DNA of 64,000 nucleotides from Methylotenera_A sp049687015 (GTDB lineage Bacteria; Pseudomonadota; Gammaproteobacteria; Burkholderiales; Methylophilaceae). The translations under genes and the position numbers were made by a program. Numbering within the stretch: position 1 is the first letter of the stretch; every line of letters begins with the position of its first letter. Below, in pieces: positions 43,418 to 51,798 of this stretch. Location: the NCBI GenBank assembly GCA_049687015.1, contig JBAVIP010000029.1, positions 62,001 to 126,000 of the forward strand, given 5' to 3'. The notes below the pieces were generated by a model. The model was not told the DNA's origin and did not search any database. It worked only from the letters and a program-made list of their open reading frames with translations.

Positions 43418-43657
43418 ATGAAAGACTTATACACATTACCAGAAAATCTACCTATTCCCCAAGATGACGGAGCATGTGATCACCTTGAAGGAAGTGGCTT
43501 ACCTGCTATAGCCCTGCTAAGCACAAATAACCGCAAAGTCGATCTTAGTTCAGAGTCAGGTACGACTGTTGTCTATTTTTATCCTATGACGGGAAGTCCA
43601 AATTCAGCGCCAATGATTGGCTGGAATGAGATACCTGGAGCCCGTAGGTTGGGGTGA
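43418..43657 (+). pseudogene. Truncated peroxiredoxin
   Basis: About 79 codons matching the N-terminal half of an AhpC/TSA-type peroxiredoxin: LPENLPIPQDDGACDHLEGSGLP, VVYFYPMTGSP and GWNEIPGAR. In intact members GAR is followed at once by GCTPQSC, the resolving and catalytic region. Here the frame runs RLG and stops inside a palindromic element that begins at 43644. No peroxiredoxin remainder is recognised after the element. The ATG at 43418 is preferred over 43403. Confidence 0.8.
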
Positions 43658-43723
43658 ATGAATTTCATGAACCCCAACACTTTCTGTGATTGTTGGGGTT
43701 CGCCACGCTCACCACCAACCTAC
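43644..43723. repeat. 80-bp palindromic MITE-like element disrupting a peroxiredoxin gene
   Basis: Outer arms GTAGGTTGGGGTGA and TCACCACCAACCTAC are inverted repeats with one extra base. Inside, GAACCCCAACA pairs with TGTTGGGGTTC. The whole unit can fold as a nested palindrome. It encodes nothing. The peroxiredoxin frame enters its left end and terminates within it. No clear target duplication is visible at the edges. Confidence 0.75.
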
Positions 43724-43809
43724 AAACTTCTGTATAAAGTCGCTGAAATATTTGATAAAAAATACGCTTGAAGAAAACATGAAAAAGTTTGGGCTAAGCG
43801 TAAGGCTAG

Positions 43810-43888
43810 CTAGCCTCGATAAAATGTAATGAAATCGAGGGTTAACTTGATGCAACCCCTTGATTCCGCTCTGCTGCATCAAGGCTAC
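43810..43888. repeat. 79-bp dispersed palindromic element, copy B
   Basis: The same length, order of hairpins and core as the unit at 4904-4982: TAGCCTCGAT ... ATCGAGG, then CCTTGATTCCGCT ... CTGCATCAAGGCTAC. Differences cluster in the spacer between the two hairpins, as expected for a structure-constrained repeat. Confidence 0.8.
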
Positions 43889-43943
43889 AGGCTAAACGTA
43901 GATGAAATTGAAAACTTAGTATTTAAATGATTAAAACCATGCC

Positions 43944-43985
43944 TCTGCAAGCCGCATGGATATTGCCTCCCAGGCCGATAATTTT
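43944..43985 (-). pseudogene. Possible fragment of an fmt-like gene
   Basis: Minus-strand translation gives KIIGLGGNIHAACR, which resembles fmt EIVALGANIHAACG in the C-terminal domain. An 18-base stretch (43947-43964) is identical to 29126-29143 within fmt, in the same codon phase. The rest has decayed. It may be a small relic copy; with so short a match chance is not fully excluded. Confidence 0.35.
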
Positions 43986-43988
43986 AAT

Positions 43989-44017
43989 AAAAAACCCGCT
44001 CAAAAGCGGGTTTTTTA
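43989..44017 (-). terminator. Terminator after rpiA (bidirectional)
   Basis: AAAAACCCGCT and AGCGGGTTTTTT form a strong GC stem with loop CAAA and runs of A and T on either side, so it can work in both directions. It lies 37 bases beyond the rpiA stop. Confidence 0.85.
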
Positions 44018-44053
44018 TTTCTGCAATTAATGTTGACCTTATTTTTGGTAGGT

Positions 44054-44713
44054 CTATTTCTTGTAAGTTTTTACGCCATCTGCCGTCGCTAACAACAACA
44101 CATTGGCTGGGCGCGCCGCAAATAAGCCATTCGTCACCACACCGACGATTTGATTGATTTTGGCTTCCATGGCGACCGGGTCGTCAATTTTCAGGTTGTG
44201 CACATCCAAAATGATATTGCCGTTATCGGTAGTAAAATCGCGTAACACTGGCTGACCGCCCAATTTCACCAACTCACGCGCCACATAGCTACGCGCCATC
44301 GGCAACACTTCTACCGGCAATGGAAATTTGCCCAACACTGGCACGTATTTGGTTTCGTCACAAATACAAATAAAGGTTTTAGCCACGGCTGCCACGATTT
44401 TCTCACGCGTCAACGCCCCGCCGCCGCCTTTTAGCATGTGCAGGTGTTCGGTAATTTCATCTGCGCCATCCACATAAATATCCATGCCGTCGATGTTATT
44501 CAGATCAAACACTTCAATACCATGGCCGCGCAAACGCAGGGCTGTCGCCTCGCTGCTGGCCACTGCGCCATCTATTTTGTGTTTTACTTTGGCGAGTTCT
44601 TCAATAAAAAAGTTAGCGGTTGAGCCGGTGCCCACGCCAATAATACCTTCTTTTACGTATTCCACCGCTGCTTTTGCGACTTGCTGCTTTAATTCATCCT
44701 GTGTATATGCCAT
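44054..44713 (-). CDS. rpiA: Ribose-5-phosphate isomerase A
   Basis: 219 residues from the ATG at 44713 (MAYTQDELKQQVAKAAVEYV); the extension to 44758 is rejected. GIIGVGTGSTANFFIEEL binds phosphate, VDGADEI carries catalytic acids, and KGGGGALTREKIVA the active-site Lys. It interconverts ribose-5-P and ribulose-5-P, relevant to both the pentose phosphate route and the ribulose monophosphate cycle of methylotrophs. It is divergent from ilvA; a TATAAT at 44740-44745 in the gap may serve ilvA. Confidence 0.96.
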   Translation of the reverse strand: MAYTQDELKQQVAKAAVEYVKEGIIGVGTGSTANFFIEELAKVKHKIDGAVASSEATALRLRGHGIEVFDLNNIDGMDIYVDGADEITEHLHMLKGGGGALTREKIVAAVAKTFICICDETKYVPVLGKFPLPVEVLPMARSYVARELVKLGGQPVLRDFTTDNGNIILDVHNLKIDDPVAMEAKINQIVGVVTNGLFAARPANVLLLATADGVKTYKK

Positions 44714-44794
44714 TTTGAGTAAACCCTTAACAAATTCTTTATAATGATGCCGAACCATAACTATACACCGCTAAAGGTGAATTAAAAATCCAGC

Positions 44795-46306
44795 ATGTCT
44801 ATCAATTACAGGCAAAAAATAGAAAATTCGCGCGTTTACGACGTGGCGAAAAAAACGCCGCTGGAGTTTCAGCCCAATTTATCCGCACGCATTGATAACC
44901 GGGTGCTGCTTAAGCGCGAGGATATGCAGCCTGTATTCTCCTTCAAGCTACGCGGAGCCTATAACAAAATGGCGAACCTGCCTGCGGACGTGCTGAAACG
45001 CGGTGTGATTGCCGCCAGCGCGGGCAACCATGCGCAAGGCGTGGCGCTGGCTGCGCAAAAACTCAATTGCCGCGCCGTGATTGTAATGCCCACCACTACC
45101 CCGCTCATCAAAGTAAATGCGGTAAAGGCCAGAGGCGCTGAAGTGGTGCTGTTTGGCGATAGTTATTCTGATGCTTATGTACACGCCCTGGAACTGGAAA
45201 AATCTGAAGAACTCACTTTTGTACACCCTTACGATGACCCCAATGTGATTGCAGGGCAAGGCACGATTGCGATGGAAATCCTCAATTCGCATCCAGAGCC
45301 TATCGAAGCGATATTCTGCTGCGTGGGCGGCGGCGGCTTGCTGGCCGGCATTGCAGCCTATGTTAAAGCGGTGCGCCCGGAGATTAAAATCATCGGCGTT
45401 GAGGCCAAGGATGCCGAAGCGATGACAGAATCGCTCAAACAAGGTGAGCGAGTAGTGCTGGAGCAAGTGGGGCTGTTTGCCGATGGCGCAGCGGTAAAAC
45501 AAGTAGGCGAACACACTTTCGCGCTTTGTCAGCAATATGTGGACGAAATGATTGTAGTGGATAATGATGCCATATGTGCGGCGATTAAGGATGTGTTTGA
45601 AGACACCCGTAGCATACTGGAACCAGCCGGAGCGTTATCCGTGGCTGGCTTAAAGGCCTATGTTGAGCGCGAAAATATGCACGACAAAACGCTTGTAGCG
45701 ATTGCCTCGGGCGCCAACATGAATTTTGACCGCTTACGTTTTGTGGCTGAGCGTGCCGAGATCGGCGAAAAGCGCGAGGCCGTACTGGCGGTAACGATTC
45801 CCGAGAAGCCGGGCGCATTTAAAGCGTTCTGCCGCCTGCTGGGTAACCGCAATATTACAGAATTTAACTATCGTTACTCTGACCCTAAAGAGGCACATAT
45901 TTTTGTGGGCGTAGCGATTACAGATCCTGCGGAATCTGCCAAACTGGTCGCCGATTTGCAGGCGCAAGGCTTGCCCGCGCTCGATTTGACCGATAATGAA
46001 GTCGCCAAGCTGCATCTGCGCCATCTGGTGGGCGGGCATGCGCCACAAGCAGAACATGAAGTGGTATTCCGCTTCGAGTTCCCAGAAAAACCTGGTGCGC
46101 TAATGAAGTTTTTAGACACTATGGGGCACGACTGGAATATCAGCCTGTTCCATTATCGTAATCATGGTGCGGATTTTGGCCGTGTGCTGGTGGGCATGCA
46201 AGTGCCGCCGAACGAACAAGTCGAATTTGCAGAGTTTCTGCAAAATCTGGGTTATCCGTATTGGGATGAATCCGAAAACCCGGCTTATAAACTATTTTTG
46301 GGCTAG
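44795..46306 (+). CDS. ilvA: Threonine ammonia-lyase, biosynthetic
   Basis: 503 residues. A PLP fold type II domain (KREDMQPVFSFKLRGAYNKM with the Schiff-base Lys; CCVGGGGLLAGIAAYV glycine loop) is followed by two ACT-like regulatory domains (EKPGAFKAFCRLLG and EKPGALMKFLDTMG). This is the isoleucine-feedback form that makes 2-oxobutanoate. Length and domain order match E. coli IlvA. Confidence 0.96.
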   Translation: MSINYRQKIENSRVYDVAKKTPLEFQPNLSARIDNRVLLKREDMQPVFSFKLRGAYNKMANLPADVLKRGVIAASAGNHAQGVALAAQKLNCRAVIVMPTTTPLIKVNAVKARGAEVVLFGDSYSDAYVHALELEKSEELTFVHPYDDPNVIAGQGTIAMEILNSHPEPIEAIFCCVGGGGLLAGIAAYVKAVRPEIKIIGVEAKDAEAMTESLKQGERVVLEQVGLFADGAAVKQVGEHTFALCQQYVDEMIVVDNDAICAAIKDVFEDTRSILEPAGALSVAGLKAYVERENMHDKTLVAIASGANMNFDRLRFVAERAEIGEKREAVLAVTIPEKPGAFKAFCRLLGNRNITEFNYRYSDPKEAHIFVGVAITDPAESAKLVADLQAQGLPALDLTDNEVAKLHLRHLVGGHAPQAEHEVVFRFEFPEKPGALMKFLDTMGHDWNISLFHYRNHGADFGRVLVGMQVPPNEQVEFAEFLQNLGYPYWDESENPAYKLFLG

Positions 46307-46378
46307 CTAAAGTTGGGCAATATGAACCAAACAGGCAGACATCTGCCAAACTAGCAAATTTAAATTTTGGAGAAATAA

Positions 46379-47446
46379 ATGAGTTTTAGTAAAAGTATTA
46401 TTGCTGCAACAATCAGCCTATTAGCGGCAGGCAGCGCATTTGCCGATGCTGGCAAGGCTTATGTGACCAGCCAAGATGGCGGCGTAACTATTATCGACCT
46501 GGAAAGCATGACCGCCACAGGCACTATCGACGTGAAAGGCGACGGCCCACGCGGCTTAGGACTAACTGATGACGGCAAATTTTTAATCGTTGCCACACGC
46601 GAAAATGGTAGCGTTTCTATCATTGATACCGCAACGAATGAAGTAGTTAAACAAATTCCTGTCGGTAAAAATCCTGAATTTGTACGAGTAAAAGGTAATT
46701 TTGCTTACGTTTCTTACGAACCTAGCGCCAAAGGTGGCCCGCCACCCGCACCAGGTACAGAACCCTCAAAAGATGCCGACAAAGTTGACAACGATGAACC
46801 TAAAGAATTAGCACGCATTGGTATTATCGACCTTAAAAAAGGCAAGAAAGTACGTGAAATTACGGGCGGCCCTGAAACCGAGGGAATAGAATTCAGTAAA
46901 GATGGCAAACAGCTCATTATCACCAACGAAGCTGATAACACCATTACTGTACACAACATTAAAACCGGTAAGCTTGTTAAAAAAATCAAAACCCATGACT
47001 ACGGCGATCGCCCGCGTGGCATCAAAGTATCTCCAGATGGAAAAACCTACATTTCCACCCTAGAATACGGTAATAAATTTATGGTGTTGAATAAAAACTT
47101 TAAAGTACTGCGCACCGTGGATACTGGCTTAGCGCCTTATGGCGTTTCTTATGATGTTACGGGTAAATACATTTTTGTAGCTAGCAATAAAGCCGAGCTG
47201 CTTGAAGTATTTGACGCAAAGACTTATGAAAAAGTGAAAGATATTCCAACCGGAAAACGTTGCTGGCACTTTAGTTTTACGCCCGATGACAAACAAATCA
47301 TGCTGGCTTGCGGCAAATCGGATGCGATTGTGGTGATTGATGCTGAAACGCTTGAGCCGACTAAACAAGTGGAAGTAAAGCAAATGCCCTGGGGCGTGGT
47401 GACTTACCCTAAAGCCATGGGCAGCCTGGATACAAAATTAAAGTAA
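46379..47446 (+). CDS. Periplasmic beta-propeller protein (YncE/YVTN-type)
   Basis: 355 residues with a signal peptide ending GSAFADA. Repeated blades follow the YVTN pattern: PRGLGLTDDGKFLIVATRENGSVSIIDTATNEVV, EGIEFSKDGKQLIITNEADNTITVHNIKTGKLV, and PYGVSYDVTGKYIFVASNKAELLEVFD. A Pro/Gly/Asp-rich insert (GGPPPAPGTEP) breaks one blade. Such proteins accompany PQQ-dependent alcohol oxidation in several methylotrophs, but no such gene is beside it. The function is unassigned. RBS GGAG lies before the start. Confidence 0.82.
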   Translation: MSFSKSIIAATISLLAAGSAFADAGKAYVTSQDGGVTIIDLESMTATGTIDVKGDGPRGLGLTDDGKFLIVATRENGSVSIIDTATNEVVKQIPVGKNPEFVRVKGNFAYVSYEPSAKGGPPPAPGTEPSKDADKVDNDEPKELARIGIIDLKKGKKVREITGGPETEGIEFSKDGKQLIITNEADNTITVHNIKTGKLVKKIKTHDYGDRPRGIKVSPDGKTYISTLEYGNKFMVLNKNFKVLRTVDTGLAPYGVSYDVTGKYIFVASNKAELLEVFDAKTYEKVKDIPTGKRCWHFSFTPDDKQIMLACGKSDAIVVIDAETLEPTKQVEVKQMPWGVVTYPKAMGSLDTKLK

Positions 47447-47481
47447 TACAAGATTGAAGTGAAGTTGTAGCTGATTTATAA

Positions 47482-47509
47482 AAAGCCCCGAAATTCGGGG
47501 CTTTTTTAT
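47482..47509 (+). terminator. Terminator after the beta-propeller gene
   Basis: AAAGCCCCG and CGGGGCTTT with loop AAATT, followed by TTTT. It is strong and roughly symmetric, so it may also serve the convergent EVE gene. Confidence 0.88.
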
Positions 47510-47521
47510 TTGAGCAAATTT

Positions 47522-47980
47522 TTACTTAAGCTTACTTAGTATAAATTCCCAATCTTTGGGGTCAACCGGCGTAATCGATAGCCGATTGCCGCGTTGCAAG
47601 ATTCTTAAATTAGCCAATTCCGGCATTTCACGCATTTCTTTTAGGCTTAGTAGCCGCGTTTTGCGTACTAGTTTTACATCTACATTTAACCAGCGCGGGG
47701 TTTCTGGGGTGGCTTTTTCATCAAAATATTTGTGACCTTTAACATACTGGAATCGATCCGGATAAGCGCGCGAACTCACCTCTGCAATGCCTGCAATGCC
47801 TGGCGTATCGCAATTTGAGTGATAAAATAGCACACCGTCGCCGACACTCATTTGATCGCGCATAAAATTGCGAGCCTGGTAATTGCGTACACCGTACCAA
47901 TCTACCGTTTGATTTGGCATAGCCGCCAAATTATCTATAGATACATCAGCGGGCTCAGATTTCATTAGCCAGTAACGCAT
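47522..47980 (-). CDS. EVE-domain protein
   Basis: 152 residues. The start MRYWLMKSEPADVSIDNLA, then TVDWYGVRNYQARNFMRDQMSVGDGVLFYHSN and GIAGIAEV, is the EVE (PUA-like) signature. The fold binds modified bases or RNA. Nearby proteins in other genomes vary; here it stands before 6S RNA, zapA and other housekeeping genes, where such EVE genes are often found. Confidence 0.94.
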   Translation of the reverse strand: MRYWLMKSEPADVSIDNLAAMPNQTVDWYGVRNYQARNFMRDQMSVGDGVLFYHSNCDTPGIAGIAEVSSRAYPDRFQYVKGHKYFDEKATPETPRWLNVDVKLVRKTRLLSLKEMREMPELANLRILQRGNRLSITPVDPKDWEFILSKLK

Positions 47981-48049
47981 ATCAATTCATTTCTCTTAAA
48001 TTAGTAATTTTAGGTATGATAATTGAATTATCAATGTTTGGATAAAAGT

Positions 48050-48409
48050 ATGGCACGCAATGTATTAGGCACAACTCTACAAACTTGTAGCATGAACCCG
48101 CTGACAGGCTTTGCCCGCACAGGTTGCTGCGAAACTGGAGTGGATGACGCAGGCAGCCATACGGTGTGCGTGCAGGTAACAGATGAGTTTTTAGCGTTTT
48201 CAATGTCTGCAGGCAACGATTTAAGCACCCCCCGCCCGGAGTATGGCTTTGAAGGGCTTGCAGCAGGCGACCGCTGGTGCGTATGCGCTGCGCGTTGGCT
48301 GGAAGCCAGTGAAGCTGGCTTTGCGCCACCCGTAATCTTAGAAGCTTGCCATGAAAGGTGCTTGGATATTGTGAGTTTGGCGGATTTGAAGTATCACGAG
48401 CTAAGATAG
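48050..48409 (+). CDS. DUF2237 protein
   Basis: 119 residues from the ATG at 48050. NVLGTTLQTCSMNPLTGFARTGCC and YGFEGLAAGDRWCVCAARWLEA are the DUF2237 landmarks, with several conserved cysteines (C-x12-CC, CVC, C near HERC). It is cytosolic, of unknown function, and divergent from the EVE gene by 70 bases. Confidence 0.9.
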   Translation: MARNVLGTTLQTCSMNPLTGFARTGCCETGVDDAGSHTVCVQVTDEFLAFSMSAGNDLSTPRPEYGFEGLAAGDRWCVCAARWLEASEAGFAPPVILEACHERCLDIVSLADLKYHELR

Positions 48410-48480
48410 TTATTGTTACGAAATAAAATCTTTTTCAAATTTAGTTGAGGCACAGCACTTGATTGAATCTAGGTTTGGAA

Positions 48481-48565
48481 TTTTACGAGAAATTTCGAGG
48501 CGTTGAGGCGCAGGCAGTACACCTAGTACGACAAGCCGAAAACAACAAAGAAAGATCTCGTAAAA
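48481..48565. repeat. 85-base inverted-repeat element beside 6S RNA
   Basis: TTTTACGAGA (48481-48490) and TCTCGTAAAA (48556-48565) are perfect 10-base inverted ends. Inside, GTACACCTAGTAC is a further palindrome and GGCGTTGAGGCGC can form short stems. It lies 15 bases downstream of the 6S 3' end (minus strand). It may be a small repeat or a structured tail. No coding potential is accepted. Confidence 0.55.
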
Positions 48566-48580
48566 ACAAAACCTATTTGC

Positions 48581-48769
48581 TGTGGTGTTGCCTGAGCCGC
48601 TATCCTGAACCAAAAAAGTTCAGGTGGTAACAACCTAAAGCGCGTTAGGTACACTCGCCAAGGGTATCTTAAAAGATAGCCCAATTTAGAGCGCGCACAC
48701 GGCGACTTGATGAGCTGAAACCTATAACAAAGACTAGTTCAAGGAATATAAAGCTCAAGCAACACCACA
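48581..48769 (-). ncRNA. ssrS: 6S RNA
   Basis: On the minus strand TGTGGTGTTGCTTGAGC begins near 48769 and pairs with GCTCAGGCAACACCACA ending at 48581, a closing helix of about 17 bases with one mismatch. Inside are a large internal bubble flanked by short helices and a TTCCTTGAAC block, the promoter-mimic design of 6S RNA. Length near 190 and position downstream of zapA on the same strand are the conserved context. A TATAA-type -10 (CTATAAAC) lies about 15 bases upstream, and a T-rich tail follows the 3' end. 6S binds sigma-70 holoenzyme in stationary phase. Confidence 0.87.
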
Positions 48770-48849
48770 GAAAACAAGTTTGCAAATAATTGTTTATAGT
48801 AAAACGGACTTGTGACGAACTGATGAAAACTGATGGTTATTACAACCTA

Positions 48850-49155
48850 CTACAAAAGCTTGGTTTGCGCCGCCATAGCTTCATCAATCTGACCCTGCAT
48901 GGCACTAATCCTACGCTTATAATCGCCAATGTCAACATCGCCAGTTTTGGTATTGAGTAATTCGTGAGATAGATTTAGCGCTGCCATAATCGCAATTCGC
49001 TCTACGCCAACTACTTTGCCAGAATCTCGAATTTCATGCATTTTTTTATCGAGATAATTAACAGCATCAAGCAAGCCTTGGCGCTCTTCATCGGCACAAG
49101 ATACCGTGAACTCACGCCCCATAATCGATACATCAACAGGTTTTACGGCACTCAT
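48850..49155 (-). CDS. zapA: Cell division protein ZapA
   Basis: 101 residues. PVDVSIMGREFTVSCADEERQGLLDAVNYLDKKM is the ZapA N-terminal fold, followed by RIAIMAALNLSHELL and a C-terminal coiled coil. It stabilises the FtsZ ring. It overlaps the upstream zapB-like gene by 4 bases and precedes 6S RNA, the typical order. Confidence 0.94.
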   Translation of the reverse strand: MSAVKPVDVSIMGREFTVSCADEERQGLLDAVNYLDKKMHEIRDSGKVVGVERIAIMAALNLSHELLNTKTGDVDIGDYKRRISAMQGQIDEAMAAQTKLL

Positions 49156-49358
49156 GAAGCCTCTAAGCTTTCTGGCATGGACTCAAGCAAAACCTCAAGC
49201 TTATCGCTGGCAAGCTGCATATTACTTTTTAATGTATTAGCATCCTGCTTAGCTTGAGATAAATCGCCGCGCAATTGATTATTCTCTTCGCGCAAATTGC
49301 TACACAAAGTGATTAGCTTGGTGATTTTTTCCTCTAAACTTTTTAAATCAGCTTCCAT
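49152..49358 (-). CDS. ZapB-like coiled-coil division protein
   Basis: 68 residues from the ATG at 49358. It is almost entirely heptad coiled coil (LKSLEEKITKLITLCSNLREENNQLRGDL...). The small-protein family encoded just upstream of zapA in betaproteobacteria (TIGR02449-like) matches. It probably bridges ZapA. The longer start at 49394 adds an unlikely MTIMNFFNYSGV. Confidence 0.85.
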   Translation of the reverse strand: MEADLKSLEEKITKLITLCSNLREENNQLRGDLSQAKQDANTLKSNMQLASDKLEVLLESMPESLEAS

Positions 49359-49508
49359 AACCCCACTATAATTGAAAAAATTCATTATAGTCAATAGCTA
49401 ACGTAGACTATTCAAAGTAATTTAACATGTTTTGCATGCTTGTTGCATAAAAATTAATTTATGATTGCACTATAAATCAGCCTATAAATCGTTATAATCG
49501 CGGTTAGT

Positions 49509-49720
49509 TGTCAGGTGCCAATGTTTATTTTCTTTAAACATGGTGAAACTGGGAAATAGGTGCGTTTTTTTGTTTTCAACATGAAACAATGCCTATGCTG
49601 CCCCCGCAACGGTAAGTGAGTGTAGTTTTGCAATCAGCCACTGAGCGCGAGCTTGGGAAGGCGCAAAACACATGGGTTAAGCCAAACCCAAAGCCCACAA
49701 GCCCGGAGACCGGCCTCGCA
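49509..49720 (+). promoter_or_regulatory. Cobalamin riboswitch
   Basis: Conserved blocks occur in order: TCAGGTGCC, GGTGAAACTGGGAA, TGCTGCCCCCGCAACGGTAA (B12 box core), CAGCCACTG, CTTGGGAAGG, and GCCCGGAGACCGGCC. A TATAAT (49494-49499) lies a few bases upstream. The aptamer precedes a btuB-like receptor by about 140 bases; GCGGGGTGACGGTGGCC after it may take part in the expression switch. AdoCbl or a related cobalamin binding should turn the operon off. Confidence 0.95.
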
Positions 49721-49862
49721 ACACAATCGCTAGAGAATACCGCGGGGTGACGGTGGCCAAAAGCTGCACTATTGAGCGCATTTTTTGCCTTTTTTATCCT
49801 TCTTTATTCCCTGGTTTTTAGAAATATACATGCGGGGACGCGTGTAATTTAGGGAACATATC

Positions 49863-51728
49863 ATGAAAAAATCTACCATTGCCAGCCTGATCGGCTTGGC
49901 TCTCGCTTCACCTGTTTTTGCGGCAGAAAATATTAATCTAGGCGATGTTGTTATTACTGCAACACGGACTCCGCAGCCACGTGAGGCGCTCATCGCCGAT
50001 GTAAGCGTGATTGAAGCGGAAGAAATCCAGCGCGGCGGCCAAACAACACTAATTGAGTTGCTTCAACTACAACCCGGAATAGAAATTACCAGCAACGGTG
50101 GCGCAGGCAAAACTTCCGGTATTTTTATGCGCGGTACGAGTACCGGTCATGTCGTATTACTGGTTGATGGCATGCGCATCAGTTCTGCCACCAGCGGTAC
50201 AACAGCTTTTGAGAACTTACCGCTTAACCAAATTGATCGCATTGAGATTCTGCGCGGACCTGCAACCAGCCTATACGGGCAAGATGCGATAGGTGGTGTC
50301 ATTCAAATTTTTACTAAAAAAGGCTTGGATAAAGCCAAATTCTACGCCAGCGTGGGTTATGGTACCTACGATACCAAAATTGCTGAGGCTGGTGTACGCG
50401 GTAAAATCAATGACACTAGCTTTGCGCTTAATGTTTCTGCGCAAGATACCGCCGGTTTTTCTGCGCTGGACAGTAATAGTAATTTGATAGACGATGACGA
50501 CGGCTATCGCAATTTATCGTTTAGCGGCAACCTTACACAAACGCTGCTGGAAGGCCACGAATTGGGCATACAATTTTTTAACAGCGATGGCCATACCCGC
50601 TTTGATAACGTCTTTAACTTCACGGATTTTTCTTCAAAAGCCAAGCTGAATCAACAATCGGTGGCGTTATTTGCCAATAATCAGTTCACATCATTTTGGC
50701 TATCTAAATTGCGCGTTGGGTTTAGTAAAGACAAACTCAAAAGCTATGATGAATTTAGTGCACCGGGCTTTGACCGTTTTGATACCGAGCAGACACAAAT
50801 CAACTGGCAGAATGACCTCGGCTTGCCGGTAGGTACACTCACGCTAATGTACGATAGGCTGGAAGAAGAGGTGCATTCAAACACTGCATACAACAAAACC
50901 CGCCGCACCAATGAAGGCTATGTGGCAAGCTACCTCGCCAATATCGGCGCGCATACGGTGCATTTAAGTTATCGCGATGACCACAGTACCAGTTTTGACA
51001 ACAGCCATACGGGTGGCATTGGCTATGGCTTTAGTTTTAATGACAACTGGCGTGTGACGGCGAGCTACGGTAGTGCTTTTAAAGCGCCTACGTTTAACGA
51101 CTTATACTATCCACCATTTAATTTTGGCGGTTTTTTAATCCCCACCAGCAACCCAAATTTAAAGCCAGAAAAGTCGGATAATATCGAGGCGAGCCTTCGC
51201 TATCAAAGCCAATATACAAGTGCTTCCATTACGGCTTACGAAAACAAAGTCCGCAATTTAATCGCACTAGATCCGATTACTTTTGTACCATTCAATGTCA
51301 ATAAGGCCAAGCTGCAAGGTGTCACTTTGGCAGCCAGCCAGCAATGGGGCAATTGGAACTTGAGCGCCAGCGCGGATATTCAATCTCCACGTGATGATGA
51401 AACGGGTAATTTGCTGGTGCGCCGCGCAAACCGCCATGGCAAGCTTAATTTAAGCTACGATTGGGACAATTGGCGCTTTGGGGGGGAATTGGTCTCCTCT
51501 TCCAAAAGATATGAAGATGTTGCAAATAAAAAACCTATGGGTGGTTATAGTCTGATCAATTTGACAGCGCAGTACAAAATCAACAGTGATTGGAGCGTGC
51601 AGGCGCGTGCCAACAACGTGCTTGATAAGGACTACACCCTGGCGATTAACAGTTCTTTTATAGGCGATGTTCCTTACAACACACCAGGTGCTAACCTGTT
51701 TGTAAATGTTCGTTATCAGCCAGATTAA
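49863..51728 (+). CDS. btuB: TonB-dependent cobalamin receptor, BtuB-like
   Basis: 621 residues, near the 614 of E. coli BtuB. Signal peptide MKKSTIASLIGLALASPVFA, TonB-box region LGDVVITATRTPQ, plug motif LLQLQPGIEITSNGGAGKTSGIFMRG and IDRIEILRGPATSLYGQDAIGGVIQIFTK, and a barrel ending in VNVRYQPD. The riboswitch in its leader identifies the ligand as cobalamin or a corrinoid more firmly than the sequence alone. Confidence 0.9.
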   Translation: MKKSTIASLIGLALASPVFAAENINLGDVVITATRTPQPREALIADVSVIEAEEIQRGGQTTLIELLQLQPGIEITSNGGAGKTSGIFMRGTSTGHVVLLVDGMRISSATSGTTAFENLPLNQIDRIEILRGPATSLYGQDAIGGVIQIFTKKGLDKAKFYASVGYGTYDTKIAEAGVRGKINDTSFALNVSAQDTAGFSALDSNSNLIDDDDGYRNLSFSGNLTQTLLEGHELGIQFFNSDGHTRFDNVFNFTDFSSKAKLNQQSVALFANNQFTSFWLSKLRVGFSKDKLKSYDEFSAPGFDRFDTEQTQINWQNDLGLPVGTLTLMYDRLEEEVHSNTAYNKTRRTNEGYVASYLANIGAHTVHLSYRDDHSTSFDNSHTGGIGYGFSFNDNWRVTASYGSAFKAPTFNDLYYPPFNFGGFLIPTSNPNLKPEKSDNIEASLRYQSQYTSASITAYENKVRNLIALDPITFVPFNVNKAKLQGVTLAASQQWGNWNLSASADIQSPRDDETGNLLVRRANRHGKLNLSYDWDNWRFGGELVSSSKRYEDVANKKPMGGYSLINLTAQYKINSDWSVQARANNVLDKDYTLAINSSFIGDVPYNTPGANLFVNVRYQPD

Positions 51729-51798
51729 TTTTCGCTCACAAAAGTGCTATCATTAACATCAGTTTATAAAGTGCTAAAACGCTTTAATGGAGAGAAAA

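Noticed and set aside
48416..48613. Minus-strand frame of about 65 codons overlapping the 6S 3' end
   Set aside because: It spans an inverted-repeat element and part of 6S RNA; no start signal and no protein-like composition.
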